NCBI RefSeq assembly: GCF_020524045.1
Contig: NZ_JAIVKL010000005.1
Location: 393,088 to 457,087 of the forward strand
Source of the DNA: Metabacillus litoralis
Lineage (GTDB): Bacteria; Bacillota; Bacilli; Bacillales; Bacillaceae
DNA length: 64,000 nt
Direction: 5' to 3'
Shown: piece by piece, positions 54,627-63,897 of the stretch
How positions within the stretch are numbered: the stretch's first letter is position 1
Layout: each line of letters begins with the position of its first letter
Made by a program: the position numbers and the translations under genes
Notes under the pieces: generated by a model
What the model saw: only the letters and a program-made list of their open reading frames with translations
Database searches by the model: none
What the model was told of the DNA's origin: nothing

Positions 54627-56306
54627 TCATTTGCTTACCATATCTAAATGGGGATACTTTTCTATTAAAATATCTCTAATTAATAATGAAATTCTTATTT
54701 TTAATGTGTCTTCAGATTGTTTGAATGAAATTCCTAGCATTTCTTCACATTTTTCAATTCTGTAAACTACAGTATTTCGATGGACAAATAATTGTTTTGC
54801 AGTATCAGCAATTTGACAATGATTATCTAAAAATACTGTCATTGTGTGAATCAAACTAAGTGAATCCTTGTTCTTTGGATACGCTAAAACTTTTAATGTA
54901 TTATTATAAAACTCTGTTAGGTTTTCTGTAGGAATCATTTGAAGTAATTCAGTGATATCTTTTGTATGGTAAATTTGTATAAATGGATATTTACCTTTTT
55001 TTAATCCTATTTCTAATGCGTCTAAAGCGTTTAAATAGCCTTTGTGTATGCTTCGCAAGTCATCTCTGGTAGGGCTTATTCCGAAAGATACAGGTATGTT
55101 AGCTTGTTCCCTCATATCGTGCTGTAAAGATCGTACTATTTGAAGAAGTTGCTGTTCTGATTGCTTTTCGGTAGAATCATAAGGTAATAAAATAACGAAA
55201 ACTTCTTTGTTGATAAAAATGCTACATTCAATATTTTGTCTTAATATCTTAGAATATAGTTGCTCATATATGGAGTGATAATAGCTATCCCATTGAAACG
55301 TATTGGAAAATATTAAAGAATTTGTTAAATCATTTGTGTTATCTACTTTACATACCACAACATGATAGTATTTGTCCGGTTTTAATCCATATTGCTTCCC
55401 TTGATGGATTAATTCGTGATCTGGAATGTCTTTCACTAACAAATTTTCGAAGAAATTATTTTTGATATGTAAATTTTTTTCGGACAAAGCTTGTTGTCTG
55501 AGTAATTCGAATGAAATAACATTTGAGACCTGTTCTACTGATAATAGTGTATATGTGTCAATTGGGAAATCTAAGCCAACAATAACAAGAAAGCTTTTCT
55601 TTAAGTATGTTTCGATTGGGAAAAAATAAACGAGTTGTCCTTTTAAAGGGAGAGGGGTGAAAACAGAAAAGCAAAAACTCTGATCCTTACTATAACACTC
55701 ATTCTCAGCTAAATGATGGACAATTTGTTTAGCTAAAATTTTCATGTTATTTCCTCTGAAATGATGGGTTTCAACAATAGATGTGTTCATATGATTAATG
55801 AATAATATGGGTTTATTTAAAAGATGTGATAATCGATCAATGAGTTTAGGGAGTTGTTCACCTTTATGGACAAGTTTGGTGAATTCTCGATGGGTTTGAA
55901 TGGCAAATTGTAATTCTTTTGCTTGCTTTCTTAGAATATAACTTAATGATTCGTTCACAATCTCTCCTAATGAATGCTCGTTTGTTAATTCGATAATTGG
56001 TAAATTAACTTTATTCGCTACTTCAATAACGTCATTAGGAATGGTTTGTAGATAGCGTCTTGTTTTTATGCCAAGACCGGAACAATTATTGCTAGCCATG
56101 TATTTTACAAGGTTAATTAAATCATTTGAATTTTCATGAATAAAGTAAGCGGTTGTTACTAATAATTCATGTGGTTTTAAGAAATCGGTAATGTCTGGTG
56201 CGTCCATCATGTTTATTGTTTGAACCGTTCTTTCTAACCCACTTTTACCTGCTACAATTGCTGAATTTGTAAATACAGGAATATGTAGTAGCTCACTCAA
56301 TTTCAT
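54627..56306 (-). CDS. pucR: Purine catabolism regulator PucR
   Basis: 559 residues. The N-terminal PucR sensor domain (about 1-120) starts MKLSELLHIPVFTNS with MMDAPDITDFLKPHELLVTTAY. The middle is a GGDEF-like region. The C-terminal PucR-type helix-turn-helix reads CQIADTAKQLFVHRNTVVYRIEKCEEMLG. In B. subtilis PucR activates puc genes in response to allantoin and related compounds and represses itself. It is divergent from pucL, with PucR-like boxes between. Start at ATG 56306 behind ggagggg. Confidence 0.93.
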   Translation of the reverse strand: MKLSELLHIPVFTNSAIVAGKSGLERTVQTINMMDAPDITDFLKPHELLVTTAYFIHENSNDLINLVKYMASNNCSGLGIKTRRYLQTIPNDVIEVANKVNLPIIELTNEHSLGEIVNESLSYILRKQAKELQFAIQTHREFTKLVHKGEQLPKLIDRLSHLLNKPILFINHMNTSIVETHHFRGNNMKILAKQIVHHLAENECYSKDQSFCFSVFTPLPLKGQLVYFFPIETYLKKSFLVIVGLDFPIDTYTLLSVEQVSNVISFELLRQQALSEKNLHIKNNFFENLLVKDIPDHELIHQGKQYGLKPDKYYHVVVCKVDNTNDLTNSLIFSNTFQWDSYYHSIYEQLYSKILRQNIECSIFINKEVFVILLPYDSTEKQSEQQLLQIVRSLQHDMREQANIPVSFGISPTRDDLRSIHKGYLNALDALEIGLKKGKYPFIQIYHTKDITELLQMIPTENLTEFYNNTLKVLAYPKNKDSLSLIHTMTVFLDNHCQIADTAKQLFVHRNTVVYRIEKCEEMLGISFKQSEDTLKIRISLLIRDILIEKYPHLDMVSK

Positions 56307-56343
56307 AAAAACCCCTCCACTCTTGTTAGGTAATATCACATTA

Positions 56344-56356
56344 TATTTTTGGTTAA
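56344..56356 (+). promoter_or_regulatory. PucR box between pucR and pucL
   Basis: attttttggttaa-type site with TTGGTTAA (56349-56356); 12 of 13 positions match WWWCNTTGGTTAA. Confidence 0.6.
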
Positions 56357-56426
56357 ATGAAAAAATGTCCTTATTAATCTTAGATTTAGTTAAACTATCT
56401 AAAATTCTTTTAAAGATTTAGTGTTT

Positions 56427-56439
56427 TTAACTAATGCAA
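56427..56439 (-). promoter_or_regulatory. Second candidate PucR box between pucR and pucL
   Basis: The minus strand reads ttgcattagttaa, two mismatches from WWWCNTTGGTTAA, in the divergent promoter region. Confidence 0.4.
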
Positions 56440-56523
56440 GTGATACATAAAACGTTTAATATGTTAATAAATATAACATATGTTGTTACTAGTGGTAATA
56501 AAAAAGATGAATAGGGTGATCAT

Positions 56524-58011
56524 TTGCTATCAATTTATGAAGTAAACCAATTCAATAAAGAGGAATTTATCAATGAAGTTGGTTGGGTATTTGAACATTC
56601 ACCTTGGATTGCTGAAAAGACATGGGATTATGCACCGTTTCATTCTGTGCAACAATTACATCGTTTTATGGTAAAAGTTGTTGAAAAATCAGAAAAAGAG
56701 AAAAAACTGGAATTAATTCAAGCTCACCCTGATCTAGGGTCAAAATTAAAATTGACTTCGTCTTCTCAAATCGAACAAAAACAAGCAGGCTTAGATCAAT
56801 TAAATTCAAGAGAATATAAGAGATTAAATCTTTTAAATAATAAGTACGTTAAAAAATTTGGTTTTCCATTTGTATTAGCGGTTCGAGGACATAATAAACA
56901 TTCTATTTATGATGCAATGAAACGAAGAGTAAAAAATAATGATCGTGATGAGTTTCATACAGCGTTAAATGAAATCTATAAAATTTCATTTTTCAGATTA
57001 AGAGATTCTGTATGTAATGAGGGAGGGTATTCAATGGATAGTCGAACAATGTTTTACGGAAAAGGCGATGTATTTGTTTATCGAACGAATCTTCAGCCTT
57101 TAACAGGATTAAGAAAGATACCTGAATCATTAGTAACTGAAATCAAAAATGATATTTTCGGATGGAATATTAAAATTGAAGTTGGAGGCAATCAGTTATT
57201 TTCCTCATTTTCAGAAGGAGATAATCAACTTGTCGTTGCAACTGATTCTATGAAAAATTTTATTCAAAAACATCTAGCATACTATACAGGAACTACGATA
57301 GAAGGTTTTCTGAAATTTGTAGCTGAACGATTTCTGGAAACATATCCTCATTTTGAAACAATCAAGTTGGCAGCAGAAGAAGTGCCATTTCTCCCCACAT
57401 TTGTTTCAGAGAATGATGATCACGTTGAAAGTGAGAGTGTATTTAACCGTTCAAGAAATGAGCAATGGACTTCATATCTTCAAGCAAATAAGAATGAAAA
57501 AGAAAACATAGATATTTTAACTGTAACAAGTGGAATAAAGGATTTGCAACTAATCAAAATTAGTGGCAATTCATTTTCTGGATATATACGTGATGAGTTC
57601 ACAACTCTTCCTGAAACGGCTAATCGTCCATTGTTTATTTATTTATCCATTAATTGGAGATATGAAAATTCAAAAGATGCATATGGAGATTTTCCAGAGC
57701 TCTATGTTTCACCTGAACAAGTAAAGGATATCGCAATAAACGTTTTTCATCATCTAGAAACAAAATCTATTCAACATTTAATTTATCAAATTGGTTTGAA
57801 AATATTAATCCGTTTTCCAGAACTATCTGACGTAACATTTCAATCTCAAAATCGTACATGGGAGACCGTTGTTGAACATATTGAAGGAACTTCGAGTAAG
57901 GTATACACAGAACCACGCCTTCCATTTGGATTTCAAGGTTTCACGATGACAAGAGAAGATGTGAATCAAGAGGACGTGAAAAAAGAGGCAGAGGAGATAT
58001 CTCAAGGATGA
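56524..58011 (+). CDS. pucL: Bifunctional OHCU decarboxylase-uricase (PucL)
   Basis: 495 residues. N-terminal OHCU decarboxylase domain (about 1-165) with AHPDLGSKLKL and a later FVLAVRGHNK. C-terminal uricase domain (about 175-495) with MFYGKGDVFVYRTNL, an ATDSMKNFIQ segment and GFQGFTM near the end. It oxidises urate to 5-hydroxyisourate and decarboxylates the later OHCU to S-allantoin; PucM does the middle step. TTG start. Overlaps pucM by 4 bases. Confidence 0.95.
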   Translation: MLSIYEVNQFNKEEFINEVGWVFEHSPWIAEKTWDYAPFHSVQQLHRFMVKVVEKSEKEKKLELIQAHPDLGSKLKLTSSSQIEQKQAGLDQLNSREYKRLNLLNNKYVKKFGFPFVLAVRGHNKHSIYDAMKRRVKNNDRDEFHTALNEIYKISFFRLRDSVCNEGGYSMDSRTMFYGKGDVFVYRTNLQPLTGLRKIPESLVTEIKNDIFGWNIKIEVGGNQLFSSFSEGDNQLVVATDSMKNFIQKHLAYYTGTTIEGFLKFVAERFLETYPHFETIKLAAEEVPFLPTFVSENDDHVESESVFNRSRNEQWTSYLQANKNEKENIDILTVTSGIKDLQLIKISGNSFSGYIRDEFTTLPETANRPLFIYLSINWRYENSKDAYGDFPELYVSPEQVKDIAINVFHHLETKSIQHLIYQIGLKILIRFPELSDVTFQSQNRTWETVVEHIEGTSSKVYTEPRLPFGFQGFTMTREDVNQEDVKKEAEEISQG

Positions 58012-58349
58012 CAGTTGATTTAACAACTCACGTATTGAATACAGCAAAAGGAATACCTGCAAAAGATATGAAAATTGAGTTGTGGAGATTCACTGAAGAA
58101 AAACCGGTATTTCTTACACAAATGAAAACGGATTGTGATGGACGTGTACCTCCTCAGCAGCTGAAGGTTGCAGGAATCTATGAATTGTTATTTTATGTAG
58201 GTGATTATTTTAAAGAAAGTGGAGAAACATCAAACTTGATGTTTTTAGATCAGGTGCCGATTCGATTTGGAATTGAATTAAGAAAAGCTAACTATCATAT
58301 TCCGCTTCTAATCTCACCGTGGAGTTATCAAACATATCGTGGAAGTTGA
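58008..58349 (+). CDS. pucM: 5-hydroxyisourate hydrolase (PucM, transthyretin-like)
   Basis: 113 residues. DLTTHVLNTAKGIPAKDMKIEL at the start carries the catalytic His; the C-terminus is SPWSYQTYRGS, the diagnostic YRGS tail. It converts HIU to OHCU between the two PucL activities; the 4-base overlap with pucL couples their synthesis. Confidence 0.96.
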   Translation: MTVDLTTHVLNTAKGIPAKDMKIELWRFTEEKPVFLTQMKTDCDGRVPPQQLKVAGIYELLFYVGDYFKESGETSNLMFLDQVPIRFGIELRKANYHIPLLISPWSYQTYRGS

Positions 58350-58630
58350 AAAGAGGTAATTTGTCACACTTATCTAGTAAAGAATCGTAAATATAAGAGG
58401 CAGCAAATTTTATGGAAAGGTGAGAATACAGTTGAATTTCATTTAAGATTCTTTTGTATCTAAACTAGTCAACATCAGTTCGGTTGAATTAATCGTATTT
58501 TATTAAGCAGAAACAGGATTTTTTCTCTAGGTTTTAAGTCGAATAGAAATTGAGGTAAGGAGAACTTTTATTTCTAATCTGAAATGGTTTTTATCTTTCG
58601 TATTTCTAATCACGCTAAAGGGATGATTTT

Positions 58631-59938
58631 GTGAATGTTTACGATGTTATTCTTAGAAATGGTTTTATTGTCACTGAAAAAGGAGTGACAAAAGGAAATA
58701 TTGTGATTACTAATGGAAAAATCACAAAAGTAACCAATAGAGAAATTAAGGGATCATCAAAAGTTGACATTGATGCTTCCAGTTATTATATTCTCCCGGG
58801 GTTAATTGATACACATGTACATTTTAATGAGCCAGGGAGATTAGAATGGGAAGGATTCGAAACAGGAAGTAAAAGTCTAGCTGCCGGTGGTGTAACAACA
58901 TTTTTTGATATGCCATTAAATAGTTATCCCCCTACAATTAATAAGGAAGCCTATCTTCTGAAAAATGAAATAGGAATGCAGAAATCGATCACTAACTTTC
59001 GACTTTGGGGTGGAGTTGTTCCTGAAAATATCGAAAACTTAGCTGAATTATCAAGCTGTGGTGTGATTGGATTTAAGGCATTTATGTCATCAAGCGGTAT
59101 TGAAGATTTTCAATCGTGTAATGATATCGAACTTCTAAAAGCGATGGAGAAAATATCTCAGTTGTCAGCTATCTTAGCTGTTCATGCAGAAAGTCAAGCA
59201 ATAGTAACATATTTAACAGAGAAAATGAAAAAAAACAAAATGCTATCTGCAGAGTCTTATGCAAAATCTCGACCTATAGAATCAGAGATAGAGGCAGTTG
59301 ATAGAATATTAACTTATGCTGCACTTACGAACTGTAAAACACATATTGTTCATGTAACAAGTAGTAAGGTAGTGTCTAAAGTTCTTGAAGCGAAACAAAG
59401 AGGTGTGAATGTAACGGTAGAAACATGTCCTCATTATCTTTCTTTAACGTCAAAAGACCTTGAGGAAAAAGGAGCAATCGCAAAATGTGCACCACCACTT
59501 CGTAATAATACCGAAGTAGAGATGCTATGGGACTGTCTTAAAAGGGGAGAAATTGATGTAATTGGGTCTGATCATTCTCCATCACCAAGTTCCATGAAAG
59601 CAGGGAATATCTTTGAAGCATGGGGAGGTATTTCAGGTGCGCAAACATCTTTAAATGTGCTTCTTGAAGAAGGTTACTGGAAAAGGAATGTTCCTCTTGA
59701 AACAATCGTTAAATTAACTGCTACAAATCCTGCAAAACGTTTTCGATTATATCCTGCAAAAGGAACAATTGAGGTCGGAAGCGATGCAGATCTCACTATT
59801 ATAGATTTAGAAAAATCCTTTGAATTAAAAAAGGAGCATCTATTTTATAAACATCAACAAAGTCCGTATATAGGAAAAAAATTTCGGGGGCAAGTTTTGT
59901 ATACATTTGTAAATGGAGATTTAGTTTATCAGGTGTAA
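58631..59938 (+). CDS. pucH: Allantoinase (PucH)
   Basis: 435 residues of the dihydroorotase/allantoinase branch. Motifs: DTHVHFNEPGR (metal His pair), GFKAFMSSSGI (carbamylated Lys), AVHAESQA, THIVHVTSS and GSDHSPSP. It opens the hydantoin ring of allantoin to allantoate. GTG start with aaagggatg. 281 bases separate it from pucM, enough for its own promoter, though none is clear. Confidence 0.94.
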   Translation: MNVYDVILRNGFIVTEKGVTKGNIVITNGKITKVTNREIKGSSKVDIDASSYYILPGLIDTHVHFNEPGRLEWEGFETGSKSLAAGGVTTFFDMPLNSYPPTINKEAYLLKNEIGMQKSITNFRLWGGVVPENIENLAELSSCGVIGFKAFMSSSGIEDFQSCNDIELLKAMEKISQLSAILAVHAESQAIVTYLTEKMKKNKMLSAESYAKSRPIESEIEAVDRILTYAALTNCKTHIVHVTSSKVVSKVLEAKQRGVNVTVETCPHYLSLTSKDLEEKGAIAKCAPPLRNNTEVEMLWDCLKRGEIDVIGSDHSPSPSSMKAGNIFEAWGGISGAQTSLNVLLEEGYWKRNVPLETIVKLTATNPAKRFRLYPAKGTIEVGSDADLTIIDLEKSFELKKEHLFYKHQQSPYIGKKFRGQVLYTFVNGDLVYQV

Positions 59939-60036
59939 GAAAAAAGTGAAAATACCTTTATTTTGATATTTTACTTCATGAATTTTTAATTGTGGTGACC
60001 ACACCCTTGTAACCCAGTAGAGAGGAGGGGGAATTT

Positions 60037-61284
60037 ATGTGTATTGATGAAAACAGATTAAAAAGGAGAATTGAGCAATTATCTACCTGCTCTTTACCAT
60101 CTATAGGAGTAACAAGGCTACCATTTACAAAAGAAAGCCTTAAAGCAGAAGAGCTGATTATTGAATGGATGAAAGAAGCCAATATGTCAGTAATGAGGGA
60201 TGCGATGAATAATATCATTGGAAGATATGAGGGGAAATATTCTGATTCACCTGTATTAATGATAGGTTCACATCTTGATTCAGTGGTGGATGCGGGAAAA
60301 TATGATGGAGTTCTTGGAGTCGTTTCTGCTATAGAGGTGATTCAATTTTTAAACGATCATAAAATAGTACCTACTAACCCTATTGAGGTCGTGAGTTTTT
60401 GTGATGAAGAAGGTACAAGATTTCATACAACATTTCTTGGAAGTAAAGCTATTGCTGGTACATTAACAGATAAAGACTTGGAAATACAAGATGATAATGG
60501 TTGCTCAATTTCGGAGGCTTTATTAGGAATCGGATTAAACCCTTCTCTTTATAAAAATGCAAAACGAAAGGTTGATGATTTACTAGGATATCTTGAGCTA
60601 CATATAGAACAGGGTCCTATTTTACAAGAAAATAATTTGCCATGTGGTATAGTAACAGGGTTTGCTGGTGCATCCAGGTATACTATTTGTATTGAAGGAA
60701 ATGCAGGGCATGCAGGAACAGTCCCTCTTCAAAATAGGAAAGATGCTCTTACTGGTGCAGCAGAAGCTATTCTATTGTTGGAAAAATCGGCTAAAAATAC
60801 AGAAGGAATATTGGCAACAGTAGGTAAGCTTGAGATTCAACCAGGGGCAAGCAATGTAATTCCTGGTCGTGTGACATTTACACTTGATGCGCGAGATGTA
60901 GATGACCAAAGAAAACAAACATTTATTCGAGAAGCGTTTCGAGAAATAAGAAAGATTTGTCTTAATAGAGGTTTATTGTTTCACTATGATGAAGTTTTAT
61001 CAATTTCTCCTGTTTATTGTTGTACTGAGTATGTATCAATCATAGAGAATGTGTTGGAAAACAATTCAATCAGACCATTAAAAATGGTTAGTGGTGCTGG
61101 ACATGATGCGATGGCCATAAGTGATATTACTAAAGTAGCAATGATTTTTGTAAGATGTAAAGATGGAATTAGCCACCATCCTGATGAATTTGTTTCATGT
61201 CATGATATGAAAATTGGAACAAAGGTTCTTCTTGAAACAGTACTGAATATTTCAGGCTATAAAGGGGATGTAGTCATTGATTAA
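60037..61284 (+). CDS. pucF: Allantoate amidohydrolase (PucF)
   Basis: 415 residues of the M20/hydantoinase-carbamoylase family. Metal ligands: GSHLDSVVDAGKYDG, FCDEEGTRF, and LELHIEQGPIL. The dimerisation domain has GNAGHAGTVPLQNRKDAL. It hydrolyses allantoate to ureidoglycine, ammonia and CO2. Strong ribosome site gaggaggggg. Its 3' end overlaps the next M20 gene by 8 bases. Confidence 0.93.
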   Translation: MCIDENRLKRRIEQLSTCSLPSIGVTRLPFTKESLKAEELIIEWMKEANMSVMRDAMNNIIGRYEGKYSDSPVLMIGSHLDSVVDAGKYDGVLGVVSAIEVIQFLNDHKIVPTNPIEVVSFCDEEGTRFHTTFLGSKAIAGTLTDKDLEIQDDNGCSISEALLGIGLNPSLYKNAKRKVDDLLGYLELHIEQGPILQENNLPCGIVTGFAGASRYTICIEGNAGHAGTVPLQNRKDALTGAAEAILLLEKSAKNTEGILATVGKLEIQPGASNVIPGRVTFTLDARDVDDQRKQTFIREAFREIRKICLNRGLLFHYDEVLSISPVYCCTEYVSIIENVLENNSIRPLKMVSGAGHDAMAISDITKVAMIFVRCKDGISHHPDEFVSCHDMKIGTKVLLETVLNISGYKGDVVID

Positions 61285-62536
61285 TCGTGTGATTGAAAAA
61301 GATAAACAACTTATTTTAGAACAAATTGAATTAAATAAAGAAGAGTTAATTGGATTTCTACAAAAGTTAGTTGCTACACCATCAGATAATCCTCCTGGTG
61401 ATTGTCGAGAAATTGCTAAAGTAATAGCAGAAAAGCTTAAATTATTCCAATTTCGAGATACTACGTTGTATGAAGTTCCTCAACTTGAGGTGAAAAAGAC
61501 AGGAATGGTTCATGGAGTGAATGTTGTTGCATTTCAAAATTTTCAAGATAAGAACAGTATGGAGATAACGTTGAATTCGCATGGAGATGTTGTTCCTCCA
61601 GGATCTGGGTGGTCTGTTGATCCTTATAGTGGAAGTATTATTGATGGGAAATTATATGGTAGAGGTGCCGCAGTATCTAAATCAGATATTGCTGTATATA
61701 CATTTGCTGTACTAGCACTTAGAAAAGTAGCCGATAAGTTAAGAGGAAGAATATCGCTAGCCTTTACTTTTGATGAAGAAATTGGAGGTACGCTTGGTCC
61801 TAAATGGTTAATAGAAAATCAATATATTAATCCTGATTTAGCGATCTGTCCAGGCTTTTCGTATTCTTTAATCAATGCACACAATGGATGCTTACATTTG
61901 GAGGTAAAGTTAAAAGGAAAAATAGCACATGCGGCTGAACCTCAATTTGGAATTGATGCAATAGAAGCAATGACACAGGTTTTACAGGCATTATATGATT
62001 ATAGACATTCATTGATTGAAAAAACTTCTAATATTGCTGGAATTAAATCACCAACATTAGTAATAGGATTAATCAATGGTGGAATTAACACAAATGTAGT
62101 TCCGGGAGAATGCACGATTCGCCTCGATCGAAGATTAATTCCTGAAGAAGATCCGATAAAAGTTGAAGAAGAATTAAAGTTTATTATTCATCAAGCAGTA
62201 GTAAATTATTCTTCAGAAATAAAAATAGAAATGCAACAAATACTATTGGCAAAAAGCTTTGGACCTGTGAATAAGGATTTTCCTTTAGTACAGGCGATTG
62301 TGAAAAATACAAAGGATCTTTTAAATGTAGATATTCCTGTACAAGGTTCACCATTATATACAGATGCAAGACACTTCTATGAGAAGAAAATTCCAGTTAT
62401 CCTTTACGGAGCAGGACCAAAAACATTAGTAGAGGCTAATGGACATCGAGCAGATGAACATGTGAAAATTGATGATTTAATGAAAGCTACAAAGATAGTC
62501 GCGCTCAGTTTATTTGATCTTTTGAAAAATCAATAA
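61277..62536 (+). CDS. M20-family metallohydrolase (ArgE/DapE-like), function in purine catabolism unknown
   Basis: 419 residues. Metal ligands appear in NSHGDVVPPGSGWSVDPYSG, GRGAAVSKSD, FDEEIGG and near the end ANGHRADEH. The lid domain contains GKIAHAAEPQFGIDA. This is the ArgE/DapE branch, distinct from PucF. It overlaps pucF by 8 bases (TTG start behind aggggat), so the two are coupled. It might hydrolyse a ureido product made by PucF (ureidoglycine or ureidoglycolate), or an N-acylated amino acid. No such step is assigned to this branch in B. subtilis. Confidence 0.85.
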   Translation: MINRVIEKDKQLILEQIELNKEELIGFLQKLVATPSDNPPGDCREIAKVIAEKLKLFQFRDTTLYEVPQLEVKKTGMVHGVNVVAFQNFQDKNSMEITLNSHGDVVPPGSGWSVDPYSGSIIDGKLYGRGAAVSKSDIAVYTFAVLALRKVADKLRGRISLAFTFDEEIGGTLGPKWLIENQYINPDLAICPGFSYSLINAHNGCLHLEVKLKGKIAHAAEPQFGIDAIEAMTQVLQALYDYRHSLIEKTSNIAGIKSPTLVIGLINGGINTNVVPGECTIRLDRRLIPEEDPIKVEEELKFIIHQAVVNYSSEIKIEMQQILLAKSFGPVNKDFPLVQAIVKNTKDLLNVDIPVQGSPLYTDARHFYEKKIPVILYGAGPKTLVEANGHRADEHVKIDDLMKATKIVALSLFDLLKNQ

Positions 62537-62959
62537 ATGGGAAAAAATAGTGATAAAGTCATCATATTCTATCCTATTTGAAAAATTATCTAAAGCGATA
62601 TGAAACGGCTGAATCTTAATGGTTTGGTCTATTTTTATGAATAAGAAAGAATGTGAAATTTCACTTATTTTTTTGTGTAGCTTCTATGTAAGAGCTTTAT
62701 GAACTAGCCGAATAGTAATAGCAACTATAAAAAGATGTCATTTGATATAAATTAGAATTTTTTTCATTTTTTTCAACAAAATGTATGACCAATAAAGTAT
62801 ATTTAAAGAAGAATTTGAAGATTGTCTTAAATTAGATCCAGAAGTATAAATAACGGGAAGAATAATTCCCTTTATATCTAGGATAAGTCAAATATGAATG
62901 GTAAAGAGCTCATCTTCTTTCTTATTTTCTTATCCTTTTCTTAAAAGGAGGTTGAATGG
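62537..62959. other. Gene-free region after the purine island
   Basis: About 420 bases, very AT-rich. A short gtgaaatttcac palindrome followed by T residues near 62652-62673 may be a weak terminator. Nothing else recognised. Confidence 0.4.
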
Positions 62960-63460
62960 ATGAAAAATGGAAAAAGTATTTATGGTATTTTGTTAGTTGG
63001 AATTGGTATTATCTTTTCTTTACAATCAATAGGACTTATTGATAATTTTTGGAGCGTTTCATGGCCGCTAATTTTACTGTTTGTATCAATTGGTTTTCAT
63101 GTAGGTTTTTTTCTAACGGGTGCTAGGAAACAGCAAGCAGGATTATTAGTACCAGGAGGTATATTATTTGTTTTAAGTATGTTATTTATGTTTGAAGAAA
63201 TGACGAATTGGAGCTTTTCAGCTTATACTTGGCCAATTTATATGTTAGCTGTTGCTGTAGGATTAACTGAGCTATGGTTATTTGGCGGACGAGAATTTGG
63301 GTTACTTATTCCAATCTTTATTTTATCAGGTTTAGGATTTGTCTTCATCATTCAAAACCTTTTTACATTTAATATTCTATCGTTTTGGCCGGCAATCTTA
63401 ATAATTGTAGGACTATTTCTTATTTTCGGAAGAAATAATAAATCCTCAAAAGATCTATAA
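62960..63460 (+). CDS. Small polytopic membrane protein (LiaI/LiaF-type TM region)
   Basis: 166 residues, about six hydrophobic segments. WP is repeated at helix starts (SWPLILLFVSIGF, TWPIYMLAVAVG, FWPAILIIVGLFLIFG), and SIYGILLVGIGIIFSLQSIGL opens the protein. This pattern occurs in the LiaF N-terminal and DUF5668-type modules, often linked to envelope stress. The C-terminal LiaF domain is absent. Ribosome site aaaggagg. Confidence 0.75.
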   Translation: MKNGKSIYGILLVGIGIIFSLQSIGLIDNFWSVSWPLILLFVSIGFHVGFFLTGARKQQAGLLVPGGILFVLSMLFMFEEMTNWSFSAYTWPIYMLAVAVGLTELWLFGGREFGLLIPIFILSGLGFVFIIQNLFTFNILSFWPAILIIVGLFLIFGRNNKSSKDL

Positions 63461-63538
63461 GAATGAAATTAAAGTTAAAGGAAAAAATAAAAAAGCTTCT
63501 AAATTAAGAGGCGAAATGACGAATGAAGGAGACCTACA

Positions 63539-63664
63539 ATGACACAATCAAAATCACAGCAAGAACGTCAATGGACAGTTCGTAAACAATCACAAAATTC
63601 ACATGGCAAAGTAAAATCATTTGATCAGTTAGCTGAAGAGGGCGGAAAAAAGAAAGAGAGTTAA
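63539..63664 (+). CDS. Small hydrophilic protein, 41 residues
   Basis: ATG preceded by gaaggag at 6 bases. It begins MTQSKSQQERQWTVRKQSQN and ends EEGGKKKES: polar, Gln/Lys-rich and without hydrophobic segments. It follows the membrane protein by 78 bases. Unknown function; a spore or stress role is possible from composition alone. Confidence 0.65.
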   Translation: MTQSKSQQERQWTVRKQSQNSHGKVKSFDQLAEEGGKKKES

Positions 63665-63669
63665 ATGTA

Positions 63670-63897
63670 AAGGTTGGGACATAAGTATTAAAGCTAATGA
63701 TAAACCCGAATTATTAGGTGATATATGAAATAATCATTCGCCTAATAGTTCGGGTTTTTATTTGCCATCTTCTATAGTTTTTTGATTTTGGATACTATTT
63801 TTAAGAACATAGTGGAATGTAGCGGAAGATACTCGGGCACCTACGGGAATTGAGGAAAGGCTAAGACCCCGCAGGCTTGCCGAGGAGGCTCAGCTTC
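63670..63897. repeat. Dispersed repeat family A, third copy (truncated)
   Basis: Begins aaggttgggacataagta, 6 bases after the preceding stop codon, and follows the family through the acccgaattattagg hairpin and the tggaatgtagcggaag segment to gaggaggctcagctt. It diverges at about 63897 and the right inverted end is absent. Confidence 0.82.
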
